A stretch of DNA of 64,000 nucleotides. Origin: a virus. The notes under the pieces were generated by a model. It was not told the origin of the DNA. It saw nothing but the letters and a program-made list of their open reading frames with translations, and searched no databases. Where the stretch lies: the IMG/VR virus record IMGVR_UViG_3300046328_000530, positions 1-64,000 of that record, one strand, 5' to 3'. Shown here in pieces: positions 50,771 to 59,739 of the stretch. Position 1 is the stretch's first letter, and every line of letters starts with the position of its first letter. Position numbers and translations under genes: made by a program.

Positions 50771-50842
50771 AATTTAATTCTGTTCAAATATAGATATAAA
50801 AAATTTAATTCTGTTCAAATATAGATATAAAAAATTTAATTC
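50771..50842 (-). promoter_or_regulatory. 31-bp tandem repeat carrying duplicated promoter boxes
   Basis: The unit beginning AATTTAATTCTG starts at 50771, 50802 and 50833 (2.3 copies, period 31). Each full copy contains CAAATATA (50785-50792, 50816-50823), read leftward as TATATTTG, just upstream of the scaffold gene start (50768). The second box may serve as the -33 TTTG of the first (spacer 23). Confidence 0.6.
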
Positions 50843-50870
50843 TGAATTATTGAATATAAATACAATATTA

Positions 50871-53381
50871 TTATTCTAATATCATTTGTTCTTGCTGATC
50901 CATATTAGGTTGTTCAGGACTTTCCTGTTGCGCTTCCTGTTGCATTCCATCCTGTTGAGGTTGTGCTATTCCAGCAACAGTCTGGTTGTTCATTCCAACA
51001 ATTCCCTGTATAGATTGCGTGTCTGTACTTACTTCTCCTTCTTTTTTTGGAGCAAACAACAGTTCAAGCATTGCCTGATTTTGCTTTAGCAACTGGGAAA
51101 CAAGTGTATTATTCATTTCTTGCTGTCCTTTTTGCTGCAATAACGCAGTATCAATTTGCCCTTTAGTTTGGGCTGAATCTTGCTGAACTTTAGCATTTGA
51201 TGCAATATCGTCCTGCTTTGCTTTCCTGTTTGCAGCTATTTTCTTCTTCTCTATCTTAGCCATAATAAACATAGCCTCATCTATATTGCCACCCATTATG
51301 CGATTATGAAGGTATAGCCACTCAGACGCTGTAAGCCCTTGCGATCCCTCTGTTTGAACACCTAATACCCTTTGATCCGCCAATTGCTGCATAATAGCTT
51401 GCTTCTCCTCCTGTGTTGCCGCTATCTTGAAATCTACATTATACTCTGCATTTGTAAAATCCCCACTTAATTCCAACACCTTCATATTATGGTTGCCAAG
51501 CGAGGAGTAAGCAACCTTAATTCCTTTTTTGTTTTTAGCTACAATCTGCCACTTCTTAACAATATCTGTAAATGCAGCACGGAATAAATAATGATACGAA
51601 TTAAACGTTGGCTGCAATGATGCATTAGCTGTTTGGAAAGCCAGCTGTGTTTGCCCAAGTCCTTGATACGGATTTTGCTGACCTCCATCTGCTCCACCTT
51701 GCAATCCAAGAACTTCTCTTAACTCATTAACCTTTAGTGCCATCTCAGAACTGCACACAGACAACATTCCCGCCATCTTCGTTACATCCATGTAATCTAT
51801 TGGCTTCTGTCCTCCTGCAAAATATAGCGGCTTACCGTTATCATCAAGCCCATTGTAATATAATATACCTCTTTCGATTAATCCTTGAACAATATCTTCT
51901 GGCTGTTGAAGTATTCCGTTTAGGAATACGTTTTCAAGCAAATCTTTTTGTATTGCCATTGCTGGAGCGGCTGGCAATGTAGCCCAAGCGTTCCTATGCT
52001 TAAACATAATTAAATCAATGTCATCAACTATGGCAATAGCTCTCTCTACTAAGGAAGCGTTCCCTGTTTTAACAAAAAAATAATCTAATTTAGGTGTCTT
52101 GTTTCCGTCTGGGCCATAGTATACCACATCCTTACATATACCGCAATTGATTAGATACTCTGTTCCAATAATCCAATTTGCATAGTATTTTCTTATGGTG
52201 TTTTTCTGTACAACCTTATCGCCCTTCTTTTTGCTTTTATCATCTGGCTTATAATCAAAAGCAACCTCCTTAAACATCGTCCACCCTGTTGTATCATTAA
52301 CATTCTTTAGGTTTGTTTCTATATCTACACTAAGCCATTGCGCATCAAGCACAAGCACCTTTACCCGGCTAATCGGATCAAGGTCGTAATCTTGGTTGTA
52401 CCCGTTTCGGTATGATGTATCATAGTAGTTTCCTTTCAGCAAAGTAGAGTATCCCAAATTCATCCACTCAAAACACTTAGCGATATACATTAATTCAGAT
52501 GATTTCATTGATGGATTTTCTTTGCGTATATCCGCAATTGTCATCACCCTTATTTCTCCGGCTCTTGTTATATTCGCAAAATCATTTCTGTCAGAGAATG
52601 GGATGATAGCCTTCTCCATATCTACCCTTCTTATTTTTGGAAGCTGTGTAGACTCTTCAATATATGTTTTCCACCCGGCCAACCCCTCCGGGTTGATTAT
52701 TAAGTCGTCAAATGTTGCATCTTGCAATACTTTGTAGTCAGAAACCTGCTTTGTCTTTAAACATGCAGCGTGAGCGGCTCGTTCCCATTCCAATGTAAAT
52801 CCACCTGTTTCAAAATACATATCAACATCAGAATCGTTTTGCAATCCCAATTCTTCCGGATTTGGCTGAACATTAGGTTTAAACTTGGTTTTATTTATAA
52901 ACTCTTGCGTTCTTTCATCAAGAATAAACTTTAGCATTTCTTTTGTTTTTTCTCTGGCAGCTAAACTGTCATCATCAACACAATACAGCGAAACGTCATA
53001 TTCTTGAGGCATATTTTTAGACCTCATTACATCAAACATCTGCGGGAGTTTCATATATGTTTCCCATGAAACATTCATTTTTGTTACATGACCAACTCTG
53101 CCAGTTGTTTTGTCTTGCTTAGGTTTACCAAGTACAGAGTTTTTTAGTTTTGTACTTGGCTGCCTTCCGGTAGCGTACGCCTTTAGTTCAGCAAAACTTC
53201 TTCTGTTTTCAAAATTAAATGGAATGGCACATGTATTTGAAGAATAATCTGCTGTCATAGCACGACAAACGGATAAGTAATACTCTTTCTCCCTTTTTAA
53301 CTTCGGGTCTACCTTATCATTGGGATATGGGTAATTTAAACGCTTTCCTGAAAACTCTTCTATTTTTAGATATTTAGCCAT
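50871..53381 (-). CDS. portal protein
   Basis: 836 aa. Forms the DNA entry ring at one capsid vertex. Residues 1-60 include KREKEYYLSVCRAMTADYSS; RRSFAELKAYATGRQPSTKL is typical of the large portal family of crAss-like and related phages, followed by a beta region, KVLVLDAQWLSVDIETNLKN, and the helical crown or barrel with Gln-rich C-terminus (QQDGMQQEAQQESPEQPNMD). It lies downstream of the terminase and upstream of the scaffold, as expected. TATATTTG lies 18 bp before its ATG. Confidence 0.8.
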   Translation of the reverse strand: MAKYLKIEEFSGKRLNYPYPNDKVDPKLKREKEYYLSVCRAMTADYSSNTCAIPFNFENRRSFAELKAYATGRQPSTKLKNSVLGKPKQDKTTGRVGHVTKMNVSWETYMKLPQMFDVMRSKNMPQEYDVSLYCVDDDSLAAREKTKEMLKFILDERTQEFINKTKFKPNVQPNPEELGLQNDSDVDMYFETGGFTLEWERAAHAACLKTKQVSDYKVLQDATFDDLIINPEGLAGWKTYIEESTQLPKIRRVDMEKAIIPFSDRNDFANITRAGEIRVMTIADIRKENPSMKSSELMYIAKCFEWMNLGYSTLLKGNYYDTSYRNGYNQDYDLDPISRVKVLVLDAQWLSVDIETNLKNVNDTTGWTMFKEVAFDYKPDDKSKKKGDKVVQKNTIRKYYANWIIGTEYLINCGICKDVVYYGPDGNKTPKLDYFFVKTGNASLVERAIAIVDDIDLIMFKHRNAWATLPAAPAMAIQKDLLENVFLNGILQQPEDIVQGLIERGILYYNGLDDNGKPLYFAGGQKPIDYMDVTKMAGMLSVCSSEMALKVNELREVLGLQGGADGGQQNPYQGLGQTQLAFQTANASLQPTFNSYHYLFRAAFTDIVKKWQIVAKNKKGIKVAYSSLGNHNMKVLELSGDFTNAEYNVDFKIAATQEEKQAIMQQLADQRVLGVQTEGSQGLTASEWLYLHNRIMGGNIDEAMFIMAKIEKKKIAANRKAKQDDIASNAKVQQDSAQTKGQIDTALLQQKGQQEMNNTLVSQLLKQNQAMLELLFAPKKEGEVSTDTQSIQGIVGMNNQTVAGIAQPQQDGMQQEAQQESPEQPNMDQQEQMILE

Positions 53382-53398
53382 TGTGATGTTTGTTTTAG

Positions 53399-53406
53399 CA
53401 AATATA
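53399..53406 (-). promoter_or_regulatory. late promoter -7 box before portal
   Basis: CAAATATA, read leftward TATATTTG; short leader (18 bp) to the ATG at 53381. Confidence 0.5.
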
Positions 53407-53464
53407 CGTATTTATGTGAACTACCCACCCAAGCTAAAAAGCGATGAGTGGGCTTTCGCTCCGT

Positions 53465-53495
53465 TTTGTAATTTAAAATCAAATAGTTAATTTTG
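53465..53495 (+). promoter_or_regulatory. rightward promoter of the glycosyltransferase gene
   Basis: TTTG (53465-53468), 19-bp spacer, TAATTTTG (53488-53495). Exact consensus. The ATG at 53500 is at the expected transcription start, so the gene should be leaderless. It is the only rightward promoter inside the late region that I see. Confidence 0.65.
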
Positions 53496-53499
53496 ACTC

Positions 53500-54078
53500 A
53501 TGATAAATATTCTGGTAAGAACGAGCTATCGTCCAAAATCATTTAAAATATTACTCGATTCTATACAAAACCAAACATTCAAAAACATTCGCATTATTAT
53601 AGGATATGATGATGACAGGGCTTTATCTTATATTCCAAAAGAAATCGAATCTATTAGACTTCATAAAGACTTATCAAAACCTTTTTTTTACGATAATTAC
53701 TGTAATGTATTAAAAAATTTGGTTAAAGAAGGTTGGTTTGTTTTTATTGATGATGATGATATTTTATTAGACAACACATCTTTAGAACGTTTAAATAAAG
53801 AGCTTAAAGGCAAAGATGGGATAATATGCCAATTCAGCAGAGGAGGTCGGTTAAAGCCATCTAATGAGCAAATAAAGAATCATGAAATACGAAGAAGCAA
53901 AATAGGGATGCCGTGCCTTATACTTCACCAATCGCATAAAAACATGGTTGACTTTGACGGAAGTGTAGGTGCTGCCGATTATACATGGATAAAAAAAGTG
54001 TCCAGGAAAATAAAGTTAAAGTTTGTACCCATAGTGCTTTCTTACTCCCATAAAAGAGGATACGGAACTACCGAATAG
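53500..54078 (+). CDS. GT2-like glycosyltransferase, rightward in the late region
   Basis: 192 aa. INILVRTSYRPKSFKILLDS, IQNQTFKNIRIIIGYDDDRA and WFVFIDDDDILLDNTSLERL are the nucleotide-sugar binding and DxD regions of GT-A fold family 2 enzymes; a compact C-terminal part follows. It runs against all neighbours and its end overlaps the FkbM gene by 11 bp, tail to tail. It may decorate virion or host glycans (inference). Confidence 0.75.
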   Translation: MINILVRTSYRPKSFKILLDSIQNQTFKNIRIIIGYDDDRALSYIPKEIESIRLHKDLSKPFFYDNYCNVLKNLVKEGWFVFIDDDDILLDNTSLERLNKELKGKDGIICQFSRGGRLKPSNEQIKNHEIRRSKIGMPCLILHQSHKNMVDFDGSVGAADYTWIKKVSRKIKLKFVPIVLSYSHKRGYGTTE

Positions 54079-54691
54079 CAAATATGATATTCTCAGCATT
54101 CCTGTGAATTTCTATTAGTCCAAAAGGTCGGCAATACTCTTTGAATTTATACCTTAAATCCTTTTCCCCATTCCATTCAATACACAAACAGGAACATCCT
54201 ATTGCTTTAAAGTCTATTTGAGGGAGTATATCCATCTCCATCCCTTCCACATCTATTGATATGTAGTCAAATATTTTATTGGAAGATTGTTCTAATAGGT
54301 CTTTGAAAGATATAACAAGAACTTTTGTCTTTTTAAACTCAACATTTTCCCATCTTTTCAACTCTTCCGGGTCTGCTGTTGATACCAATGCCTTGTCAGA
54401 GCCTCCATTCACATGTGATCCACTTTCATAAAATGTTAATTCTCCTTTCTCTTTTCCTATAGCCACATTAAATGTTTCTACCATGTCATTCCCTTTATGT
54501 AGTATCTCCATATCTTTATATACAGAGCTTGGCTCAACTAATGTCGATTTCCATCCCATTTTTATAAGATCATAAGAATTTGATAGAGTTTTGCCATCAT
54601 TGCTTCCTATTTCTAATACAGTTCCTTTTTTCTTACCAAAATAGTTTAAAACTATTTTGGTTTCATTGTTTTGTGATTGATATTCTAACAT
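54068..54691 (-). CDS. FkbM family methyltransferase
   Basis: 207 aa. KKKGTVLEIGSNDGKTLSNS (SAM motif I), WKSTLVEPSSVYKDMEIL (motif II) and IFDYISIDVEGMEMDILPQI, the FkbM signature D-x-E-G-x-E. FkbM enzymes O-methylate sugars and other small groups; together with the adjacent glycosyltransferases it suggests a modified glycan. C-terminal NAENIIFAIR. Confidence 0.85.
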   Translation of the reverse strand: MLEYQSQNNETKIVLNYFGKKKGTVLEIGSNDGKTLSNSYDLIKMGWKSTLVEPSSVYKDMEILHKGNDMVETFNVAIGKEKGELTFYESGSHVNGGSDKALVSTADPEELKRWENVEFKKTKVLVISFKDLLEQSSNKIFDYISIDVEGMEMDILPQIDFKAIGCSCLCIEWNGEKDLRYKFKEYCRPFGLIEIHRNAENIIFAIR

Positions 54692-54722
54692 ATTCCGTGT
54701 GCTATTATAAGTACATTTTTAT

Positions 54723-54824
54723 TTATTGGTGGTTCTCCAGCCACTCCATATATTTATTATATCTCCGAATAGCCATTTCAAACCTTGATGGTATGGAAGG
54801 AATTAGTATACTTAACTGAATCAT
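54723..54824 (-). pseudogene. 33-residue remnant of a GT2 glycosyltransferase N-terminus
   Basis: MIQLSILIPSIPSRFEMAIR then RYNKYMEWLENHQ and stop. LSILIPSIPSR is the N-terminal beta-strand motif of GT2 enzymes (compare LSILIATMPSR in the next gene). It starts by an ATGA overlap with the upstream stop. The rest of the enzyme is missing, so it is a truncated copy. Confidence 0.5.
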
Positions 54825-55357
54825 TTTTTATTCGTGCAATAATCGTAGTGGTAAATAATTTTAGTAATAATTACTTCTCTTTTCAAAAAAGGCAATATTC
54901 TTTTAGAGTATTCAATATCTTCCCCAAATTTTATTTCTGGAAACATAGCCTTTATGGCAATTTCTCTCTTAACAGGGCTTATGTGATTAGGTGTTCGGTA
55001 GTATATTTTATCCTTTTTATACCAACTTCCGTAATTTTTAGATATAAACCATTTTCTTTTCTTTATGCCATTTGTAGTAATTATTCCACTAATACCAATA
55101 CAATCTGGATTAGTATTAGTAGCCTCCAAAATTAATTTTACATAATCTTTACTAACAGTATCATCATCATCTATAAAAACGATATAATCGCCAGAAGCTG
55201 TTTCAAGAAGTTTATTCCTTTTAACACCAATGTTATAATCCATACTATCATCAGAAATAATCTCAACTTCTGAATTGATTCTATATAGAGATTTAATCAA
55301 CTTATTATATTTAGCTTTTCGACTTGGCATTGTTGCTATTAGTATAGATAATCTCAT
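54821..55357 (-). CDS. GT2 family glycosyltransferase
   Basis: 178 aa. MRLSILIATMPSRKAKYNKL, IGVKRNKLLETASGDYIVFI and DDDDTVSKDYVKLILEA (D-D-D after a beta strand) give a GT-A core; FGEDIEYSKRILPFLKREVI is the C-terminal catalytic base region (E-D). Short but complete for phage GT2 enzymes. Overlaps the neighbours by 4 bp on both sides. Confidence 0.8.
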   Translation of the reverse strand: MRLSILIATMPSRKAKYNKLIKSLYRINSEVEIISDDSMDYNIGVKRNKLLETASGDYIVFIDDDDTVSKDYVKLILEATNTNPDCIGISGIITTNGIKKRKWFISKNYGSWYKKDKIYYRTPNHISPVKREIAIKAMFPEIKFGEDIEYSKRILPFLKREVIITKIIYHYDYCTNKK

Positions 55358-56034
55358 TCTAATTCTTTTGGGAATGGATTTATAATTTCTTCTGGTTTCA
55401 GTCCGAAATTGATTGCCTTTCTTTCATAAAACAATTTTTTACCTTGCTTCCATGTTTTATCATTTTTTACATTTACCAAGTCTTTTTTTGTTTTTTTAGT
55501 AGAATAATGATTGTGAGTAAATATAAGGTCGCTATACACGGTTCTGTTTGTCATGTGAGAAACGGCTGCCATTTCCGTATCGCAGAATAAATGTTCGTAA
55601 CCTGGATGATATATATACCCGAACGAATCATAGCATTTTCTATCAAGAATTGGTAGGGTTATAATAAAGTCCTGCAAACCATCTTTTGTTTTACAGAAAA
55701 AATCATCGTTGCCATCAAGGTTATTAAGTATTTTTTCATCCCACCCTGTCTCACACGAAAAATCATCGCTTACCACAATTATTAAGTTAGCCGTAGAAAC
55801 CTTTGCTGCTTTGTTTATAGCCTCTATGGCAGATTTATTCTTGTTTATTGATACGTATATCCCGTTTCGTATCCCGATGGATTTATATGCGTTTAAATCC
55901 TTGTCATTTTTATCAACTGACAAAATGTATTCTATCTGATTTTTATTTATGGTATTCCCAAGCCATTCTTTTATCGCTTGTTCCGCTTGCTTTGGTCTGT
56001 TTCGGCTAGGATGTATAATACTTATCTTAAACAT
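55354..56034 (-). CDS. GT2-like glycosyltransferase
   Basis: 226 aa. FKISIIHPSRNRPKQAEQAI, EYILSVDKNDKDLNAYKSIG and ANLIIVVSDDFSCETGWDEK carry the GT-A pattern with D-D as the metal-binding pair; YIYHPGYEHLFCDTEMAAVS gives the later E/D-containing motif. First of the sugar genes downstream of the terminase, with an 8-bp overlap of its gene. Confidence 0.75.
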   Translation of the reverse strand: MFKISIIHPSRNRPKQAEQAIKEWLGNTINKNQIEYILSVDKNDKDLNAYKSIGIRNGIYVSINKNKSAIEAINKAAKVSTANLIIVVSDDFSCETGWDEKILNNLDGNDDFFCKTKDGLQDFIITLPILDRKCYDSFGYIYHPGYEHLFCDTEMAAVSHMTNRTVYSDLIFTHNHYSTKKTKKDLVNVKNDKTWKQGKKLFYERKAINFGLKPEEIINPFPKELE

Positions 56035-58225
56035 AATTTTCCTCCCAATGCCTAACCTCTATTTGCTTTCTACGTGTATATTTCATTTTTGGTTGCGCTG
56101 CCGCAAATTCTGAAAATCCGCAAGCAACCCCTAAATCCTTCTTGCCTCTATTCTTGTAATTCATAGTCAACAACTGCTCTAAAAGGTCAACATGATCTAT
56201 TGTATTAGCCCATTTACAGGTTAAAGTAGTTAAAAACTCGAAGTAAGTATTTATATTACCAACCGTTGCACTAACGGCATGTTGCTCTGACTGACCTCTC
56301 GCATTCTTAAATGATGTAGGTTTATCCATCAGGTATAATTCATAACCTGTATTTTTAATATAGGTATGAAGTCCTCCAAATCTATCTTTTTCAGGTAAAA
56401 AATCTGTTCCGTAATAAACCATAGTAAGAACTACATCGTCAAAGAAATCAACAGGATCATCCGGTCTATTTATATAGGTGCATACCACCCTGTTTGTGAT
56501 AAAATTAGCACCGTCATCCACAGGGTCTCCGTGCCTTATCCCCTTTGATTCATCTGTATACTGATAGTACTTGTCTGCGCCACCATCTAACGTTTCATTC
56601 AATCTGGCTTTTACGCAAATAGCCCCCTTAGATGGATTTGTTTCCATTGTGCTTTGTTGGTCAATAGGATCAACACCAGCACAAAAATGTGCTGTATTAG
56701 CTGGTTTTGGAGAAATTACACCAGTTATCATTGCATTTTCCTTTAAGCCAAAATCGTGTGGATGCTTAGATATTAGCCATCTCCCTTTTGGGTTTGGCTC
56801 CCAAATAGCTATTGTGTTTTTTACATTGTCTTGCCATTTTAAATTACCTCTAACAGTCATTCCTTTTGGTGCAATATTTTGAAGCCAAAATATTCTTTTT
56901 GTTAGTTTTTCTACGTCAAATTGAGATGTATCATTGGCACTCATAAACACATCTTCAATAGTAAGGCAGTTTTTTCTTCTATAACTAATCGAACCTTTTA
57001 TATCGCCAGATTCAATTAACATCCTTATTTTTTCATTGATGGTTGATATTATCTTATCTCTTAAAGGGAAGCCCCACCTGTCAACCTCTCCTCTGTCAAC
57101 AGCATTCCTAAAGCACCTGTACAATCCGCTTGCTGTTGATCCGTCTGGAGATCGCTTGGCAGGGTCTGATTGATTCCATAGCAATGTAGCCCAATTTAAA
57201 CTCTCTGCTCCTATATCCTCTACGGTAGATGTCATTAATATCATACCCATTTTTACGCCATATATATTTGAATATGTGGCTTCAACCATTGTTTTAAGCC
57301 ACTCAATAGGGTTCATATCTACCGCCTTGCCAAATTCATCGCAATAAGCCCTGCCAACACCAGTTGATCCATCAAACCTTGTAATTTTAGATGGCCCATA
57401 CTTAAACCTCGACCATATGGGTGGGTATTCATAATCTTCTTGAGAACTTCGGTTTATTATTTCTCCCTTCTTCACACTATCCTTTACTGCGGATTGGGTG
57501 ATATACTTGGATGGATAGCTTAAAACCAGTCCTTTTTTTGGATTCTCTGTACCCTGATTCATGGGCTTAAAGTAATAAATCATGTTTATATGTCCATGTA
57601 CAAGTCGTTCATACGACCCTATAACATGCTCTTCATTTATGCATGACTGCATAGTATTAGTAGTTCCCCTAACCCTGCTACCATACTCCCACATTATAAG
57701 CATAACATTTTCTGTATCACCTAGTTGTCTGCATTTAAAATCAATTATGCCGCGACAAACCGGGTCGTAAAGACAATGCATCCAAAAGTAAAAAAACTCC
57801 AAATCAGAAAATTTATAAATAAACTCTCTACCTGTTATTGGAGTCCAGTAATTCATTTTCATGTACAGAATCCCTGGTATATATGTCTTTTTTCCCTTAA
57901 TAAAGAACCATACTCCATTTAGCCTCCTTGACCATTCACAATCAATAAAATCATCTATTTCATCTTGAGTCCAATTATCTCTTTTATGATCGGTAGTTGG
58001 ACTTTTTACTTGCTTCGGTATTTCTGTACGATAGAAAATCTGGTCATTAACATCAAGTCCAAAGCCAACGCAATCTTCGTCTTTGGGTTCTTCTGGCAAA
58101 ATGAAATCATATTCATAAACTCTTTGCAATTTTGATTCAGGACTCCACTTTAATGAATATCGAGGCAATCCAGACATATCAATATGTTTACCGGATTTAC
58201 TTATTCTTTTTTTCCAGTTTATCAT
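56027..58225 (-). CDS. terL: terminase large subunit
   Basis: 732 aa. Packages DNA with ATP and cuts it. ATPase: IDFKCRQLGDTENVM (K164-x-R-Q-x-G169-x-T, the phage variant of Walker A) and VGRAYCDEFGKA (D296-E297, Walker B). Nuclease: AHFCAGVDPIDQ (first Asp of the RNase H fold) and later DPVDFFDDVV and GTDFLPEKDRFGG. The length and residues fit the TerL of Bacteroidota podoviruses. It follows a 200-aa gene with a 4-bp overlap, the usual place of the small subunit. Confidence 0.9.
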   Translation of the reverse strand: MINWKKRISKSGKHIDMSGLPRYSLKWSPESKLQRVYEYDFILPEEPKDEDCVGFGLDVNDQIFYRTEIPKQVKSPTTDHKRDNWTQDEIDDFIDCEWSRRLNGVWFFIKGKKTYIPGILYMKMNYWTPITGREFIYKFSDLEFFYFWMHCLYDPVCRGIIDFKCRQLGDTENVMLIMWEYGSRVRGTTNTMQSCINEEHVIGSYERLVHGHINMIYYFKPMNQGTENPKKGLVLSYPSKYITQSAVKDSVKKGEIINRSSQEDYEYPPIWSRFKYGPSKITRFDGSTGVGRAYCDEFGKAVDMNPIEWLKTMVEATYSNIYGVKMGMILMTSTVEDIGAESLNWATLLWNQSDPAKRSPDGSTASGLYRCFRNAVDRGEVDRWGFPLRDKIISTINEKIRMLIESGDIKGSISYRRKNCLTIEDVFMSANDTSQFDVEKLTKRIFWLQNIAPKGMTVRGNLKWQDNVKNTIAIWEPNPKGRWLISKHPHDFGLKENAMITGVISPKPANTAHFCAGVDPIDQQSTMETNPSKGAICVKARLNETLDGGADKYYQYTDESKGIRHGDPVDDGANFITNRVVCTYINRPDDPVDFFDDVVLTMVYYGTDFLPEKDRFGGLHTYIKNTGYELYLMDKPTSFKNARGQSEQHAVSATVGNINTYFEFLTTLTCKWANTIDHVDLLEQLLTMNYKNRGKKDLGVACGFSEFAAAQPKMKYTRRKQIEVRHWEENYV

Positions 58226-58824
58226 ATATAGGTATTTTCTTTTGCATACTTTTCTGCATAGGTAAATATCCTTTTATTTTCATAAAGTGAAGCTTCCCTT
58301 GCAGATTTACTATCTGGAAACAGTTTAGACTCTATCAACTTTATATCAATTCCTATTTTCTTTATACTTTCCTGTATTTTCAGCCTTCGTGCCAAATATT
58401 TATCTGGCCCCTCGTCTTTCTCCTCCGGGCTTTGCGATTCAAATAATAAGAAATTATATGTCTGTTGAGCCATTGTCCAATCCGTCCAGTCTGTATCATG
58501 AAGTATCTGGATATACCTTACCCAACACCCTGTAATTCCAGAATGCTTGTAATGAAGGACTTTTTTAAAAAATTCCTGATCTGATTTTATTTTTGTTGGT
58601 ATATCAAGGTAATCAAATATAGAGTTCAGCATAGTCTCCCTGTTTCGTATGCGAATAAATGGAGAGTCTATATCCCCCATCAGTATGGCTATCTTAATTT
58701 CATTATCATCCAAAACATTATTAAACTCTGGGAATGCAGAAAGCTCACTAAACTGTTCAGTTAGCTTTTTACCCGGTATTGCTTCGTGAAATTTTATATA
58801 TAATTTACTTAGGTCATGGCTCAT
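58222..58824 (-). CDS. candidate small terminase subunit (200 aa)
   Basis: Helix-rich, charged, no homology that I can name. KLYIKFHEAIPGKKLTEQFS, IFDYLDIPTKIKSDQEFFKK and ARRLKIQESIKKIGIDIKLI would form helices with a C-terminal coiled coil. The only support for the call is the immediately upstream, coupled position to terL. It has its own perfect promoter 2 bp before the ATG. Confidence 0.45.
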   Translation of the reverse strand: MSHDLSKLYIKFHEAIPGKKLTEQFSELSAFPEFNNVLDDNEIKIAILMGDIDSPFIRIRNRETMLNSIFDYLDIPTKIKSDQEFFKKVLHYKHSGITGCWVRYIQILHDTDWTDWTMAQQTYNFLLFESQSPEEKDEGPDKYLARRLKIQESIKKIGIDIKLIESKLFPDSKSAREASLYENKRIFTYAEKYAKENTYI

Positions 58825-58826
58825 AA

Positions 58827-58856
58827 CAAACTTATACTAAAATGATAATTTATCAA
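58827..58856 (-). promoter_or_regulatory. promoter of the terminase operon, leaderless
   Basis: Read leftward: TTTG (58856-58853), 18-bp spacer, TAAGTTTG (58834-58827), then ATG at 58824 after 2 bp. The promoter overlaps the end of the upstream gene (stop at 58837). Confidence 0.6.
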
Positions 58857-59739
58857 AGTTAACTTCTTTTTCAGAAAGAAGAATATCCCTCCTTTGTATT
58901 AACTGCATAGGTTTATTGGAGTATATTTGATGGTAATGATGCTCGTGCCTAGATGCGCCACGAGGATCGTACATTAGCCTGTCCCCAGGTTTTACATCTA
59001 TATCAGGGTCGCACAAATTCTCTTGCTGTAAATACCCCCCTATTTTATCGCCAACAAATCGGGCTGTACCTATTTGTTTTTTCCGGCTTCTTTTCAGATT
59101 ATGCTTCAAAACAGGAATTATTAAACCATTCGGAGAAGTTTTATACATCATACCATCTTCCTTTTTAATCGACTCATCCTCTTCCGGCTCAACCATTATG
59201 TAGCCGTTTAGCATTTTCTTTGGAGATAAATCATCGTTTACAACCATTGTTAGCAAATCGTACTTTATAAGATACATATCCCCAAAATCTGTTTCAACCA
59301 CTATATTCTTATCGCTGGCTGATTTATGTGCCAAGTATGAAAATTTTACCTTGTCACCAATCTTAACCTGACATGTCGTTTCATAGAGGCAGGAAGATTC
59401 AGTTAGTTGTCCAATCTCATTCATAACAGAACGGTTGATAACAACAGGCTGTCCGTCTATTTTTGTTGCTACAACATACTTGCTGTTAAACTTTTTTATT
59501 TCACTTCTATTAAATCCTATTTTTTCTGGTATAGCATATACTGTCCCATAAACAGAGTAGTTGCGCTCCTTTACTGAAATTTTAGTTAATTCACCGCTTG
59601 GCTTTTTGTCGTATGTGAAATCTGGTATTATTATTCCGGTTTCACAGCCTTCAATTTGCGCAGTAACATAGTTTTCGTCTGGTTTAATTAGCAGGTAATT
59701 AAGTGGTATTCTAACTTTAGATGCGTCAACTTTTTTCAT
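58837..59739 (-). CDS. tandem GroES-like protein (300 aa)
   Basis: Two divergent Cpn10-like domains in a row. Domain 1 (about 10-170): LNYLLIKPDENYVTAQIEGC, ETGIIIPDFTYDKK, IGDKVKFSYLAHKSASDKNI and GDMYLIKYDLLTMV. Domain 2 (about 175-297): LNGYIMVEPEEDESIKKEDG, PNGLIIPVLKHN, VKPGDRLMYDPRG and MQLIQRRDILL. The order G-x-I-I-P, then G-D-x-V/L, then I/L-x-x-x-D-I/L follows GroES. A real GroES is also encoded (5003). Close to terminase and portal genes, so a role in virion assembly is likely (inference). Overlaps the next gene by 14 bp. Confidence 0.7.
   Translation of the reverse strand: MKKVDASKVRIPLNYLLIKPDENYVTAQIEGCETGIIIPDFTYDKKPSGELTKISVKERNYSVYGTVYAIPEKIGFNRSEIKKFNSKYVVATKIDGQPVVINRSVMNEIGQLTESSCLYETTCQVKIGDKVKFSYLAHKSASDKNIVVETDFGDMYLIKYDLLTMVVNDDLSPKKMLNGYIMVEPEEDESIKKEDGMMYKTSPNGLIIPVLKHNLKRSRKKQIGTARFVGDKIGGYLQQENLCDPDIDVKPGDRLMYDPRGASRHEHHYHQIYSNKPMQLIQRRDILLSEKEVNFDKLSF

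Noticed and set aside
50771-50842. CRISPR-like array
   Set aside because: Direct tandem copies without spacers; it is a promoter duplication. No other repeat-spacer pattern was seen.
57710-57740. Large terminase with lost Walker A lysine
   Set aside because: The motif K164-C-R-Q-L-G-D-T places the lysine at the front, the known phage variant, so nothing is missing.
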